The notes: generated by a model from the sequence alone, not told the origin. A DNA stretch of 38,672 nt from DATMNI01 sp035570275 (GCA_035570275.1 DATMNI010000084.1:1-38672); one strand, 5' to 3'; positions 1 to 9,614 are shown, counted from the stretch's first letter. Made by a program: numbers and translations.

Positions 1-564
1 AATGACATCGAGTGGTTTGGCAACGAGGTAAATGTGCGTCACGCAATCTCGAAACGCCGTGGTACAGATGGCGCGCACAAATGGGAGTGGCACGTTGGGC
101 CGCCGAAGTCTCGGAAATCGTTACGCCGCATCGCCGCGACCGAGAGCGTAATGAAGATGTTGGCCGATTTGAAGGTCGGCAAACCGGACGACGCTTTCAT
201 CTTCCCCGGCGATTGCAGCGGCTTTATAGACCCGGACAAATTCGACGCAGAAGTTTGGAAGCCTATCGCAGAAAAGGCCGGCATGGCAGGCACGCGCTTT
301 CATGACCTGCGACACTTCTTCGCGAGCCAGTTGATCGCTCAGGGCGAAACCGCCGCCTACGTTCGCGACCAGATGGGCCACTCCAGCATCAAGGTTACTT
401 TCGATACCTACGGGCATCTCTTCCCAGGCCGCGGCAAGGAAGCCAGCGCTCGCTACGAAAAGTCGATGGCCGATGCGAAGGTCCGCCACAAAGCGGAGGC
501 CAGTGTTAGCAATCCGTTAGCAATTGATGGGGGAAAAGGGCCGGAAGGAACCGTAACCAATTGA
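1..564 (+). CDS. Tyrosine recombinase (phage-type integrase), C-terminal part, 5' end outside window
   Basis: The reading frame is open from base 1, so this is the C-terminal 187 residues of a longer protein. Site-specific recombinases of this family cut and rejoin DNA through a covalent Tyr intermediate. The visible catalytic set is H-x-x-R (HDLRH, codons 101-105), the GH motif (His at codon 127) and the nucleophile Tyr at codon 137 in DTYGHLFPG. A PKSRKSLRR stretch fits the beta-hairpin Lys region. The first catalytic Arg would lie upstream of the window. The stop codon lies only 6 bp from the 3' end of an initiator tRNA gene, the usual place for an integrase at the edge of its element. The catalytic residues present look intact, so it may be functional. 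Confidence 0.93.
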   Translation, partial: NDIEWFGNEVNVRHAISKRRGTDGAHKWEWHVGPPKSRKSLRRIAATESVMKMLADLKVGKPDDAFIFPGDCSGFIDPDKFDAEVWKPIAEKAGMAGTRFHDLRHFFASQLIAQGETAAYVRDQMGHSSIKVTFDTYGHLFPGRGKEASARYEKSMADAKVRHKAEASVSNPLAIDGGKGPEGTVTN

Positions 565-570
565 GGGATT

Positions 571-647
<77 letters not shown>

Positions 648-652
648 CTCAC

Positions 653-681
653 ATCGTAGCGTACGAAACTCCTCCCGTCAA
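653..681 (-). promoter_or_regulatory. Candidate sigma70 promoter of the initiator tRNA
   Basis: On the minus strand TTGACG (676-681) and TACGAT (653-658) are separated by exactly 17 nt. The predicted start falls at or within a base or two of the tRNA 5' end at 647, so the transcript would have almost no 5' leader. Spacing and -35 match are good; the -10 differs from consensus at two positions. Position and quality support the call, but no experiment does. Confidence 0.5.
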
Positions 682-792
682 ATCATGTCGCAAATCGGGC
701 AAATCGGGCTGAATCTTAAGGCTGAGACGCTTAGCGCACCCGAAGCCAAACCAAGGCCCCGAACAAATCCCCCGGCCGGTTACAATGATAGG

Positions 793-2583
793 GTGCATCG
801 CTTTTTGGTCCCGGCAGTATTCGCGCTAGCCGCCGCTTTGTCCGCACAAACCGCATTCTTCCCCTTGAAGAACATCCGGCCGGGAATGCGCGGGTCCGGC
901 AGAACCGTTTTTCAGGGTAACCAGATCGAGGAATTCCAGGTCGAAATTCTAGGTGTCCTCGAAAATGTGGGGCCCAAGGAGTCGCTCATCCTGGCCCGCC
1001 TGTCCGGTGGTCCGCTGGAGCATACCGGAGTCATGCAAGGCATGAGCGGCAGCCCGGTTTACATTGATGGAAAGTTGGTTGGCGCGGTCGCCATGGCCTT
1101 TCCCTTTGCCAAAGACCCCATCGCCGGCATTCGGCCCATCGAAGATATGGTGCGCGGCACGGGCCCGTCCAGTCCGCCGGCAGCGCCGGCATCCCAGGGC
1201 CAGCGAGCTGCGCTTGGCTACGGCGAAAAGGATCTTACACGCCGCATTCCCCGGCCCGATGCCGGGGTGCTTGCCGGGGCCGCCGGCGAATCGCGGATGA
1301 TCGACATTGCCACGCCAATGTCTTTCGGCGGCTTCAGCCGCGCCACGCTCGACGCCTTCGCCCCGCAACTGCGCGCGCTCGGCCTGGAACCCCGTCAGGG
1401 CATTACCGCCGGCGCCAAAATCGAAGGCCCCATGGGCAACCCCGCCGACCTCAAGCCCGGCTCCATGATCAGCGTGCAGTTGATGGCGGGCGACCTCAGC
1501 GTGGGCGCCGATGGCACCGTAACCCACATTGATGGCAACCGTGTCTACGCCTTCGGCCACCGTTTTCTGGCGGTCGGCGCCACCGACCTTCCATTCGCCC
1601 GCTCCGAGGTCATCACGCTGCTGGCCAACACCAACACTTCGTTCAAACTCTCCTCCGCCCGGGAATGGATGGGCGCCATGTCCCAGGACCACAACACGGC
1701 GGTGTCCGGTGAACTCGGCAGGCGGGCCGCTATGGTGCCGGTCTCCGTTAGCGTCTCGCACAACACCAAGCCGATGGAATCTTACCAGATGCAGATGGTG
1801 GACGACCCGCTGCTCTCGCCGCTGCTGATCCAAATGGCCGTTTTCTCCACCATCGATGCCACCGAGCGCACTGTCGGCGCCTCCACCATCCGGGTCACCG
1901 GAGAAATTGAATTCCAAAACGCGCCCGCGCCCGTCAAACTGAATAATATGTTTGCCGGCGATAACGGTTCCGCCATGCAGGTGTCGCTCTCCGCGGCCAT
2001 CCCGGTTGCCTACGTCCTGCAGAGCGGCTTCGACGGGCTGCGCTTGAAGAAGGTGGCTCTCCACCTGGAAGCTTCGGACCGGAAAAAGCAAATGACCATC
2101 GATGGCATTTCGGTCTCGCGGCACGAAGTCCGCGCCGGCGAAAAGATCACGCTGAACGTGGTGCTGGCGGCCGAAAATGGAGCCGAGACCAATTACCCGG
2201 TTGCATACCAGGTGCCCATCGGAGCCGAACCCGGAACTCTCTACGTCACGGTAGCGGACGGCAACACGGCTAATATCGCCGATTTCCGCCAGATCCTCGG
2301 TGTGAACCCGCATAGCGCCGCGCAACTGATCGCCACCGTGAACAATCTCCATCCGAATACGAAAGCCTACGTCCGTGTATGGCGTGCCGATCCGGCTTTT
2401 CAACTGGAGGGCGCCGACCTGCCGGATCCGCCGGCTTCGGTCGCCCTCATTCTGGCGGGCTCCCAGTCCAGCCTGGCAGGCATCACGCAGACGCGGAATT
2501 CGAAAATCGCGGAGATGGAGATTGACGCCGGCGACCAGGTGGTCAGCGGCGCCAAGACCATTCAGGTGGAAGTGAAGGAATGA
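793..2583 (+). CDS. Secreted SpoIVB-like S55 family serine peptidase
   Basis: The GTG at 793 gives a clean Sec signal peptide (MHRFLVPAVFALAAALSA, then QTAFFP); earlier in-frame starts would run through the tRNA gene. The mature protein opens with a GMRGSGRTVFQG segment and then carries GMSGSP (Ser85, the presumed nucleophile) followed by VYIDGKLVGAV, the hallmark of the S55 peptidase family. A second family motif, AFGHRF, puts a candidate catalytic His at residue 256. In Bacillus SpoIVB, as I recall it, the Gly-His motif comes before the Ser motif, so the order here is reversed. The remaining C-terminal half (about 300 residues) is beta-rich and unassigned. The protein is 596 residues. The next gene starts inside its stop codon, implying translational coupling. 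Substrate unknown; acts in the periplasm or outside the cell. Confidence 0.82.
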   Translation: MHRFLVPAVFALAAALSAQTAFFPLKNIRPGMRGSGRTVFQGNQIEEFQVEILGVLENVGPKESLILARLSGGPLEHTGVMQGMSGSPVYIDGKLVGAVAMAFPFAKDPIAGIRPIEDMVRGTGPSSPPAAPASQGQRAALGYGEKDLTRRIPRPDAGVLAGAAGESRMIDIATPMSFGGFSRATLDAFAPQLRALGLEPRQGITAGAKIEGPMGNPADLKPGSMISVQLMAGDLSVGADGTVTHIDGNRVYAFGHRFLAVGATDLPFARSEVITLLANTNTSFKLSSAREWMGAMSQDHNTAVSGELGRRAAMVPVSVSVSHNTKPMESYQMQMVDDPLLSPLLIQMAVFSTIDATERTVGASTIRVTGEIEFQNAPAPVKLNNMFAGDNGSAMQVSLSAAIPVAYVLQSGFDGLRLKKVALHLEASDRKKQMTIDGISVSRHEVRAGEKITLNVVLAAENGAETNYPVAYQVPIGAEPGTLYVTVADGNTANIADFRQILGVNPHSAAQLIATVNNLHPNTKAYVRVWRADPAFQLEGADLPDPPASVALILAGSQSSLAGITQTRNSKIAEMEIDAGDQVVSGAKTIQVEVKE

Positions 2584-4949
2584 TTCCCTCCATACGCCCG
2601 TTCATGGCGATTCTCAGGCTGGCATGCGCGGGCGCGCTCTTCGCCGTGCTGGCTCCCTCCCTGTTCCCCAGCGGAACCGCTACCTGGGAGATGAACTCCT
2701 ACAACGATTTCGTGCGCGGCCGCTTCGCTGGCATTTCCCTTAGCCGGGAAGGGCGTCTCTCGCTCTCGCCCAAAGTGGAAACGATCTTTACCTCCGACCA
2801 GCCGGTGATCTGGAGCGTGGCCCAGGCCCCGGATGGCACCCTCTACGCCGCTACCGGACACCGCGGCCGTCTCTACCGCATTGGCCGCGATGGCAAGAGC
2901 TCACTATTGTGGACCGCCGAGCAGCCCGAGATTTTCGCCATTGCCGTGGACAGCGCCGGCGCCGTTTACGCTGCCACTTCCCCCGATGGCAAGGTCTACC
3001 GTATTGAAAACGGCAAGGCCGCCGAGTACTTCGCTCCCAAGGCGCGCTACATCTGGTCTTTGGCGGTGGGGGCCGATGGCGTGCTCTTCGTGGGCACAGG
3101 CGACCAGGGCAAGGTTTTCCGGGTGGATCGGCCCGGCAAGGGTGAAGTCTACGGCAAGAGTGAAGTCTACTATGAGACCGGCCAGTCGCACATCACCGGC
3201 TTGGCCCTGGATTCGCAGGGCCGCCTCCTGGCCGGGACCGAGCCCAATGGCATCCTTTACCGCATTACCGCCAAGGACAAGGCATTCGTCTTGTACGATT
3301 CCAGCCTGCCCGAAATCCGTGCCATCGTGCCCATGCCGGATGGCACCGTATACGCCGCCGCTTTGGGCGGTTCCATAGCCAAGCGCGCGCAGAGCGCGGC
3401 GCAGGCGGCGCAGGGGATGCAGTCCGGTGCCGGGGGTACGCCATCCGCCATTACCACCATTACGGTGGAGGCTCAGAACACCAACCCGGGAAGCGAGATC
3501 AAACCTCCGGATGCGGCCAGGCAACCGCCATCGCCCGCCGCGGCCTCCACGCCTCAGGTCAGTACCCAGTTCACGCCGGTGGTGGATGTAAGCGGCGTGG
3601 AAAAGTCGGCCGTCTACCGCATCAATCCCGATAATACCGTCGAAACGCTCTGGAGTTCCAAGGAGGAGAACGTCTACGATCTGCTGGCTCTGGAAAAGCA
3701 GATTCTCTTCTCCACCGACGAAAATGGCCGCATTTACGGGCTGGCCCCTGACCGGCGTGTCACGCTGGTCACCCAGACCAACGAGGGCGAGACCACGCGG
3801 CTGCTTCCGTCGGAACATTCGGTACTGGCGGCCACGGGTAACATGGGCCGCATCTATCGCCTTGGCGAAGCCCCGGGCTCCAGCGGCTTTTACGAGGCCC
3901 CGGTTCACGATTCCGGCACTGCCTCGCGCTGGGGCAGCTTGAGTTGGCGCGCCGATGTTCCCGCTGGGTGTTCGCTCCGTTTCCGCACGCGCTCCGGCAA
4001 CTCCGCCAAGCCCGACCGCACCTGGAGCGATTGGTCCGAGCCGGTCTCCAATCCCGCCGGATCTCCCATTGGCAGCCCCAACGCCCGCTATATCGAATGG
4101 AAAATGGAAATGACCGGTCCTGCGTCCGGAGCCCCATCGTCGGGCGCTGCTGCTTCTGGAGCCACTGCTTCCGGAGTCACGGCTTTCGGAGCCACCCCGG
4201 CGCTCACCAGCGTAACCCTGGCCTACCTGCCGCAGAATTCGCCGCCAGTGGTCAAAAGCATCAACGTGATCACGCAATCTGTCGCCACTCCGCAAACCAA
4301 CAAGTCTTCCAGCAACTCGGGCTCAGCCTACACGGTGACGGTCAGCGATAGCGGCGATACCAGCCCGACTTCGGCGGGCACCCCCACGCAGACGCTGCCG
4401 CGCGCCGCCTCGCAGCAGATCACCATCTCCTGGCAGGCCGAGGACCCGGATGGCGATCGCCTGATCTTCAGCGTCTATTTCCGCGGCGAAGAGGAGAGCC
4501 AGTGGAAACTGCTGAAGGGCAACACCCACGACAGCTCCATTACCTTCGATGGCGACGTCCTGGCCGATGGCAAGTACTTTTTCCGTGTCGTGGCTTCCGA
4601 CCGGGAAGCTAACCCGCCGCCTTCCGCCCGCGAGGCCACGCTGGTCAGCGCGCCGGTCATGATCGATAATACCCCGCCCATCGTCACCCTCGGCGAGGTC
4701 CGCCACGCAGGCGCCACCGCTCATATCGAGTTCGAAGCCGCCGATTCGGCTTCCGCGCTGCGGCGCTGCGAATACTCTCTCGACGCCGGCGGTTGGGTTC
4801 CGATCGAGGCCGCCGATGGCGTGATCGATTCGCTGCGCGAGAAGTTCGTACTGGACCTTACGGGTTTGGCGCCCGGCGAGCACCTCATCGTGATTCGCGC
4901 CGCCGATTCCGCCAACAACACCGGCGTTGCCAAAGTGCTCCTCAAGTGA
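2580..4949 (+). CDS. Secreted beta-propeller protein with C-terminal FN3-like domain
   Basis: The ATG overlaps the stop of the S55 gene (ATGA), so the two are translationally coupled. After an N-terminal hydrophobic signal (about residues 8-32), short blades recur in the form PDGTLYAATG...GRLYRI, SAGAVYAATS...GKVYRI, ADGVLFVGTG...GKVFRV and SQGRLLAGTE...GILYRI, resembling NHL/SMP-30-type propellers. A Gln/Pro/Ala-rich linker (about residues 268-325) is followed by more blades. An Ala/Ser/Gly-rich low-complexity stretch (about residues 514-545) then leads to a module around EDPDGDRLIFSVYFRG that resembles fibronectin type III, and an Ig-like end. No catalytic motif is visible. The context suggests a partner or substrate-recognition protein for the S55 peptidase; that is inference. 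Confidence 0.75.
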   Translation: MIPSIRPFMAILRLACAGALFAVLAPSLFPSGTATWEMNSYNDFVRGRFAGISLSREGRLSLSPKVETIFTSDQPVIWSVAQAPDGTLYAATGHRGRLYRIGRDGKSSLLWTAEQPEIFAIAVDSAGAVYAATSPDGKVYRIENGKAAEYFAPKARYIWSLAVGADGVLFVGTGDQGKVFRVDRPGKGEVYGKSEVYYETGQSHITGLALDSQGRLLAGTEPNGILYRITAKDKAFVLYDSSLPEIRAIVPMPDGTVYAAALGGSIAKRAQSAAQAAQGMQSGAGGTPSAITTITVEAQNTNPGSEIKPPDAARQPPSPAAASTPQVSTQFTPVVDVSGVEKSAVYRINPDNTVETLWSSKEENVYDLLALEKQILFSTDENGRIYGLAPDRRVTLVTQTNEGETTRLLPSEHSVLAATGNMGRIYRLGEAPGSSGFYEAPVHDSGTASRWGSLSWRADVPAGCSLRFRTRSGNSAKPDRTWSDWSEPVSNPAGSPIGSPNARYIEWKMEMTGPASGAPSSGAAASGATASGVTAFGATPALTSVTLAYLPQNSPPVVKSINVITQSVATPQTNKSSSNSGSAYTVTVSDSGDTSPTSAGTPTQTLPRAASQQITISWQAEDPDGDRLIFSVYFRGEEESQWKLLKGNTHDSSITFDGDVLADGKYFFRVVASDREANPPPSAREATLVSAPVMIDNTPPIVTLGEVRHAGATAHIEFEAADSASALRRCEYSLDAGGWVPIEAADGVIDSLREKFVLDLTGLAPGEHLIVIRAADSANNTGVAKVLLK

Positions 4950-5437
4950 AGATCATCCTCCAGTGGTCGCGACCCTCCTGGGTCGCGACTCAGAGGGGTT
5001 CGATCACCAGCGCATCGTGCGCACGCACGCCGTAGCGCCGCGACTGGACTTCCCCGCGTACGAAAGAATCCTGGGTCTCAGTTCTGGGTCCCAGTCATAA
5101 TCCAGCTACTCCGGACGCCGCCCAGTCCCGCGAATGTGCGCGCTCCAAGACCTCATTGCCGGCTACCGGTTGGACGACGCCACTGGATGGCGCCTTGATG
5201 TCTCTGCCTGACGGTCGCCGCCTTGTGCGTCCAAACCGTACTGGAAATGAGCGGCGCGAAAAAATGTTGGCGGCCGGTCCGGGACGCCGCAGTGTTCTTT
5301 TCCGCCTGGTTCGCCCTCTACCGGAATCCCCTCAACCACCACGGGAGCTATGGTTTACGGTTAATAGAAAATTTTTATAGGGTAAATGCAGCCAATCCAC
5401 TTAATTAACCGTGTTAAGTCAGCAGTAAATTAACCCC
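4950..5437. other. Gene-free stretch upstream of the TonB receptor
   Basis: I see no convincing gene in this stretch. It begins with a palindromic repeat (4962-4988). Most of it is GC-rich, but from about 5350 to 5435 it becomes clearly AT-rich (runs such as AGAAAATTTTTATAGGG and TTAATTAACC) immediately before the receptor promoter. This could act as an UP element or a regulator-binding region; no operator palindrome is clear. Confidence 0.5.
4962..4988 (+). repeat. Palindromic GTCGCGACCC repeat, copy 1
   Basis: The arms GCGACCC and GGGTCGC flank a TCCT loop. The 27-nt segment matches 11482-11507 except for two small differences. This copy lies just after the stop of the propeller gene, an extragenic position typical of REP-like elements. 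Confidence 0.6.
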
Positions 5438-5466
5438 TTGACACCGGCCTCTCCAGGCTCTAAAAT
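5438..5466 (+). promoter_or_regulatory. Near-consensus sigma70 promoter of the TonB receptor gene
   Basis: TTGACA (5438-5443) and TAAAAT (5461-5466) are separated by exactly 17 nt: a perfect -35 and a five-of-six -10. The expected start is near 5473, leaving a leader of about 60 nt. The sequence upstream is AT-rich, as expected for a strong housekeeping promoter. Confidence 0.75.
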
Positions 5467-5484
5467 CCCCCCCAAGCCGTTTTC

Positions 5485-5501
5485 TTCCGTTTTTAACGGA
5501 A
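5485..5501 (+). promoter_or_regulatory. Leader hairpin before the TonB receptor
   Basis: TTCCGT and ACGGAA form a 6-bp stem with a 5-nt TTTTA loop in the predicted 5' leader. It ends 17 nt before the Shine-Dalgarno sequence AGGAGGG (5519-5525). It could stabilise the mRNA or tune translation; there is no T-run after it, so it is not a terminator. Confidence 0.4.
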
Positions 5502-5531
5502 AGTTGCACCTACGTTTCAGGAGGGATACAC

Positions 5532-8500
5532 ATGAAAGGGAGTACTACACTCGGTTTTTTTAGGAATGGCCTCGGACACCGAGGTCTATTCCGGTTCTCT
5601 GGGCTGTTTGGGATTTGCCTGGCCGCCGCTCTGCTGGCCCTTTGCAGCGTTTCCGCTTTGGCGCAGTCCTCGGGATCAGGCACCGTGGCAGGTCAAGTCA
5701 CTGACCAACAAGGAGCCGCCATGCCGGGCGTGGACGTCAAGTTGACTGAGCCGTCAACCAACATCACGCACACGACCAGAACCAACGAGTCTGGGCGCTT
5801 CATCGTCGCCAACGTCGGCCCAGGAGCTTACGACATCACTTTCGCCAAGCCCGGGTTCTCGACGCGCAAGGTGGACAGGCAAGACGTTCGTGTGGCTGAA
5901 ATCCTGACTATCAACGCCACCCTCGAAATTGGCCAGGTGAATAGCGTGATCGAAGTCAACACGTCGCCAGGCGCTGAGCTGCAGACGGTCAATGCCACCG
6001 TCGGTACGACTGTTTCCGGACCGTCCCTGACCTATCTTCCGATCTTCGGCTCCGACGCCTCGAGTCTGGCGATTTACCAGCCGGGCGTTTCGCCGGAAGG
6101 CTCGGTCGCCGGATCGTTTTACGACCAGAACACGTTCCAACTGGACGGCGGGAACAATTCGAACGACATGGACGGCAGCATGAAAGACTACACGGGGAGT
6201 TACGGTCACAATGCCTATGGCGGCATGGGCAACCCTCCCAGCGGTTTGCTGCCTACACCGGTCGACACGATCGAAGAATTCAAGGTGTCCACCGCCGGAC
6301 AAACGGCCGACTTCAACGGCGCTTCTGGCGCGCAGATCAGTGCGGTGACGAAACGCGGCACCAACGATTTCCACGGTTCGGCGTATTATTATTATCAATC
6401 GAGCGACGTGGGCGGGGCCAACTCCTGGGACAACAACCACACCCCCAGCGGAAACCTCGGCTACACGCCTATTGCGATCACCCATAACAATAAATACGGC
6501 TTTACCGTCGGCGGTCCGATGCTGCCGAAGTTCTGGGGCGGCAAGACATACTTCTTCTTCGGCTACGAGGGCTTCAACTTCCCGCAATCGCAGATTATCA
6601 ACAAGCCGGTGCCGACCGACACGCTGCGCGCGGGCGTCATTCAGATCAACGAAGGCGGCACCTACGTGCCATTCAATATCAATCCCTTCGCGGTAACGGT
6701 GAATGGAATCACCTATCAGCCGGCCTCCTGCGGCGGCGGCGCCTGCGATCCGCGCGGCATCGGTATCAATTCCCAGGTTTCGCAGATCTGGAACAAGTTC
6801 ATGCCGGAGCCGAACAACTTCAACACGGGCGACGCCCACAACGTGGCGGGATTCCAGGGTCAGGTGTCGCTTCCGGAGACTTCGAAGTTCCTGGTAGGCC
6901 GCGTCGACCATGATTTCGGCGAAAAGTGGCGCCTTATGAGCAGCTATCGTTACTATGCGCTCAAGCAGGCAACCACCAATCAGATCGATATCGGCGGCGC
7001 GTTGCCGGGCGATACGCTCGGTGTGCCGGCGTCGCGGGCTCCGCGTCCGCAAAAGCCGGAATTCCTGGTGGCCGGATTGACGACGAACATCAGCCCGACG
7101 CTGACGAACGACTTCCATTGGAACTATTCGAAAATCTGGTGGCAATGGGCAACGTCGGCGGCGCCGCCGCAACTGCCCGGCCTCGGTGGAGCGCTCGAAA
7201 TCGGCGGCGAGACCTCCAACGCGCTGATCCCGTACAACGTGAACAATCAGAACACGCGCCAGCGGTTCTGGGACGGGCACGACTCGCTGTTCAAGGACGA
7301 TGTGACCAAGATCAAGGGAAGTCACGTCATTCAGTTTGGCGGAAACTACCAAAGGAACTACGACTACCACCTGCGCAACGATAACGGCCAGGGCATCAAC
7401 ACCTCGCCGGTGTACCAGATCCTGAACGGTTCAGGCATCCAGTACTCGGCGGCGACCCGGCCGGTGGGTCTCCCCACCAGCCAGACCGGAAACTGGGACA
7501 AGTACTATTCGGAGGTCCTGGGTATCGTCAACCAGCCGCAACAGTTGTTCACCCGCAGCGGGTCCAACCTCACGTTGAACCCGGTGGGAACGCCGATGTT
7601 CGACCAGAGCACGATCAACTTCTACAACCTTTACGTCACCGATTCCTGGCACATCAAGCCGAGCCTCACCTTAACCTACGGTCTCGGCTACCAGATCGAG
7701 ATGCCGCCGGTCGAGGCGAATGGCAAGCAAGTGGTGCTGGTCGATTCCTCGGGCCACCCGATCAACTTCACCAATTATTTCAATACCACACAGCAGATGG
7801 CGTTGCAGGGTCAGGTGTATAACCCTACGATCGGCTTTGCCACCGTTGGGAATGTCTCTGGCGCGAGCCACAAATATCCATTCAATCCGTTCTATGGCGG
7901 CGTCAGCCCGCGGGCGGCGCTTGCCTGGAATCCCAAGTTCACTGACGGCATTTTGGGAAAGGTTTTCGGTGACGGTAAGACCGTCGTCCGGGGCGGTTAC
8001 GGCCAGATCTATAGCCGTCTGAATGGCGTCGGTCTGGTGCTGCTTCCGCTGCTCGGAGTCGGTCTCGGCCAACCGGTATCTTGTATTGGCGCTTCTAGGA
8101 CTGGCCAGTGCCTGGGTACCGGCGGTGTGACTCCGGCGACTGCGTTCCGGATTGGGACCGATGGTCTGAACGCCCCGGTACCAACTCCGTCACAGACGCT
8201 GCCGCAACCGGTATTTCCCGGTCTCAACGGGCAAGCGGCGGCGGGCGCGGCCTCGGTGCTCGATCCGAGCTTCCGGCCGGCCGCGACGTACAACTTCAAC
8301 TTCAGCATCCAACGCGAAGTCAGCCGGAACGTTCTGTTTGAAGTCGGTTACATCGGGCGTAAAATCACCAATGAATTTCAGCAGCGCGATCTCAATGCGG
8401 TTCCCACCATGATGACGCTGGGCGGCCAGAGCTTTGCGAACGCTTACGCCAATACCTACTTTGCCGTGGCGGCCGGCGGCACGCCCGCTCCGCAACCGTT

Positions 8501-9584
8501 TTTTGAAGCGGCGCTCGGTGGCGCGGGCTCGTCCTTCTGCAAGGGCTTCGCCAGTTGCACGGCGGCGGTTGTCGGCAACGCCAACATGAACAACTTCATC
8601 AGCCAGACGCAGGTTTTCCAGTTTTGGTCGGCTCTAAATCAGACTTCTTCCTGGAAGCTCGGCCGCACGATTCCGAGCAGCCAAAGCGCCGCACTTCCCT
8701 CGGGCCAGTTGGCGTCGGTCAACGCCGACGATAGCTCCGGCTCGGGTAATTACAACGCTCTGTACACCACGTTCACGATGCGGGAGTGGCATGGTTTGAC
8801 CACGCTATCGAACTTCACCTGGGGGCGCGCGCTCGGCACCGGCAGCCAGTCTCAGGCAACGTCGGGTTACACTGCGCTGAACCCATTTGACGTACGCACA
8901 TCCATGTACGGTCCCCAACAGTTCGACTACAAGTTCCTCTATTCGCAAACTCTCCTATGGTCCGAGCCGTTCTTCAAGGGCAATAGGGGCATCCTCGGAC
9001 ATTTGCTTGCCGGATGGAGGATCGCGCCGATCTTCACCGCGCGTGGCGGCGCCCCCTTGGCCGTGGGCAACCTCAATGGCGGCGCCGAGTCGTTCGGTGA
9101 GACCCAAAGCAGCGGCACGCAGGACGGCGCGGTCCTCGCCAGCAAGTTTACTGGCGGCAACACGGCCATTTACAACATCAACGTTCCGAACAGCGCATCG
9201 GGTGCGGGAGTCAATTCGAACTTCGCAAACGGTGGCAACAACATGAACATGTTCAAGGATCCGGCGGCGGTCTTCAACCAGTTCAGGCCTTGCGTTTTGG
9301 GTTTTGACACCAGTTGCGGATCGTTCGGCAACATTCGCGGATTGCCTAACTGGAACATGGATGCGAACATTGCCAAAGACTTCCGTCTGTTCCGGGAGAG
9401 GGTGTTTATGACCATGTCGTTCCAGTTCATCAACGTGCTCAATCACGTCGCTCTAGGCGATCCAGGCATGGCGTTGAACGATCCGGCAAATTTCGGCGTA
9501 CTCGGTTCCAACAACACCGGCCCCACCACCGGTCAATTGAACTCGCCGCGGCAGCTTACATTCAATTTGCGGCTCAAGTTCTAA
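5532..9584 (+). CDS. Oar-like TonB-dependent outer-membrane receptor with carboxypeptidase-regulatory domain
   Basis: The start is set by a strong Shine-Dalgarno (AGGAGGG, 6 nt before ATG). A long N-region and hydrophobic core end at SALAQ (about residue 45). A CarboxypepD_reg-like fold follows (about residues 50-135: GTVAGQVTDQQGAAMPGVDV ... TNESGRFIVANVGPGAYD), then a plug (about 140-290, containing the QLDGGNNSNDMDG segment) and a very large barrel ending in NLRLKF with a C-terminal Phe. The length, 1350 residues, is normal for the Oar-like receptors that are expanded in Acidobacteria. The family takes up or exports bulky substrates across the outer membrane with TonB energy; the ligand cannot be read from sequence. 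No transport partner is adjacent. It is preceded by its own strong promoter and followed by a repeat region, so it is probably monocistronic. Confidence 0.93.
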   Translation: MKGSTTLGFFRNGLGHRGLFRFSGLFGICLAAALLALCSVSALAQSSGSGTVAGQVTDQQGAAMPGVDVKLTEPSTNITHTTRTNESGRFIVANVGPGAYDITFAKPGFSTRKVDRQDVRVAEILTINATLEIGQVNSVIEVNTSPGAELQTVNATVGTTVSGPSLTYLPIFGSDASSLAIYQPGVSPEGSVAGSFYDQNTFQLDGGNNSNDMDGSMKDYTGSYGHNAYGGMGNPPSGLLPTPVDTIEEFKVSTAGQTADFNGASGAQISAVTKRGTNDFHGSAYYYYQSSDVGGANSWDNNHTPSGNLGYTPIAITHNNKYGFTVGGPMLPKFWGGKTYFFFGYEGFNFPQSQIINKPVPTDTLRAGVIQINEGGTYVPFNINPFAVTVNGITYQPASCGGGACDPRGIGINSQVSQIWNKFMPEPNNFNTGDAHNVAGFQGQVSLPETSKFLVGRVDHDFGEKWRLMSSYRYYALKQATTNQIDIGGALPGDTLGVPASRAPRPQKPEFLVAGLTTNISPTLTNDFHWNYSKIWWQWATSAAPPQLPGLGGALEIGGETSNALIPYNVNNQNTRQRFWDGHDSLFKDDVTKIKGSHVIQFGGNYQRNYDYHLRNDNGQGINTSPVYQILNGSGIQYSAATRPVGLPTSQTGNWDKYYSEVLGIVNQPQQLFTRSGSNLTLNPVGTPMFDQSTINFYNLYVTDSWHIKPSLTLTYGLGYQIEMPPVEANGKQVVLVDSSGHPINFTNYFNTTQQMALQGQVYNPTIGFATVGNVSGASHKYPFNPFYGGVSPRAALAWNPKFTDGILGKVFGDGKTVVRGGYGQIYSRLNGVGLVLLPLLGVGLGQPVSCIGASRTGQCLGTGGVTPATAFRIGTDGLNAPVPTPSQTLPQPVFPGLNGQAAAGAASVLDPSFRPAATYNFNFSIQREVSRNVLFEVGYIGRKITNEFQQRDLNAVPTMMTLGGQSFANAYANTYFAVAAGGTPAPQPFFEAALGGAGSSFCKGFASCTAAVVGNANMNNFISQTQVFQFWSALNQTSSWKLGRTIPSSQSAALPSGQLASVNADDSSGSGNYNALYTTFTMREWHGLTTLSNFTWGRALGTGSQSQATSGYTALNPFDVRTSMYGPQQFDYKFLYSQTLLWSEPFFKGNRGILGHLLAGWRIAPIFTARGGAPLAVGNLNGGAESFGETQSSGTQDGAVLASKFTGGNTAIYNINVPNSASGAGVNSNFANGGNNMNMFKDPAAVFNQFRPCVLGFDTSCGSFGNIRGLPNWNMDANIAKDFRLFRERVFMTMSFQFINVLNHVALGDPGMALNDPANFGVLGSNNTGPTTGQLNSPRQLTFNLRLKF

Positions 9585-9594
9585 TCCGCGAGTC

Positions 9595-9614
9595 GTAAGT
9601 AAGTAAGTAAGTAG
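9595..9614 (+). repeat. GTAA tetranucleotide tract
   Basis: Four GTAA units plus a GTAG unit lie 11 bp after the TonB receptor stop codon. It is a simple-sequence tract of the kind made by slipped-strand mispairing. It is outside any gene, so it would not cause phase variation of a protein. Confidence 0.7.

Noticed and set aside
949..2403. Long minus-strand open frame opposite the S55 peptidase
   Set aside because: His/Gly/Arg-rich composition typical of the antisense of GC-rich codons, no domain, no Shine-Dalgarno; the plus-strand gene has clear motifs and a signal peptide.
2904..4295. 463-codon minus-strand frame opposite the propeller gene
   Set aside because: Antisense shadow with low-complexity Arg/Gly content; the plus strand shows repeated blade motifs and coupling to the upstream gene.
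5754..7370. 538-codon minus-strand frame opposite the TonB receptor
   Set aside because: Val/Arg-rich antisense shadow; it would need to overlap the conserved N-terminal and plug regions of the receptor.
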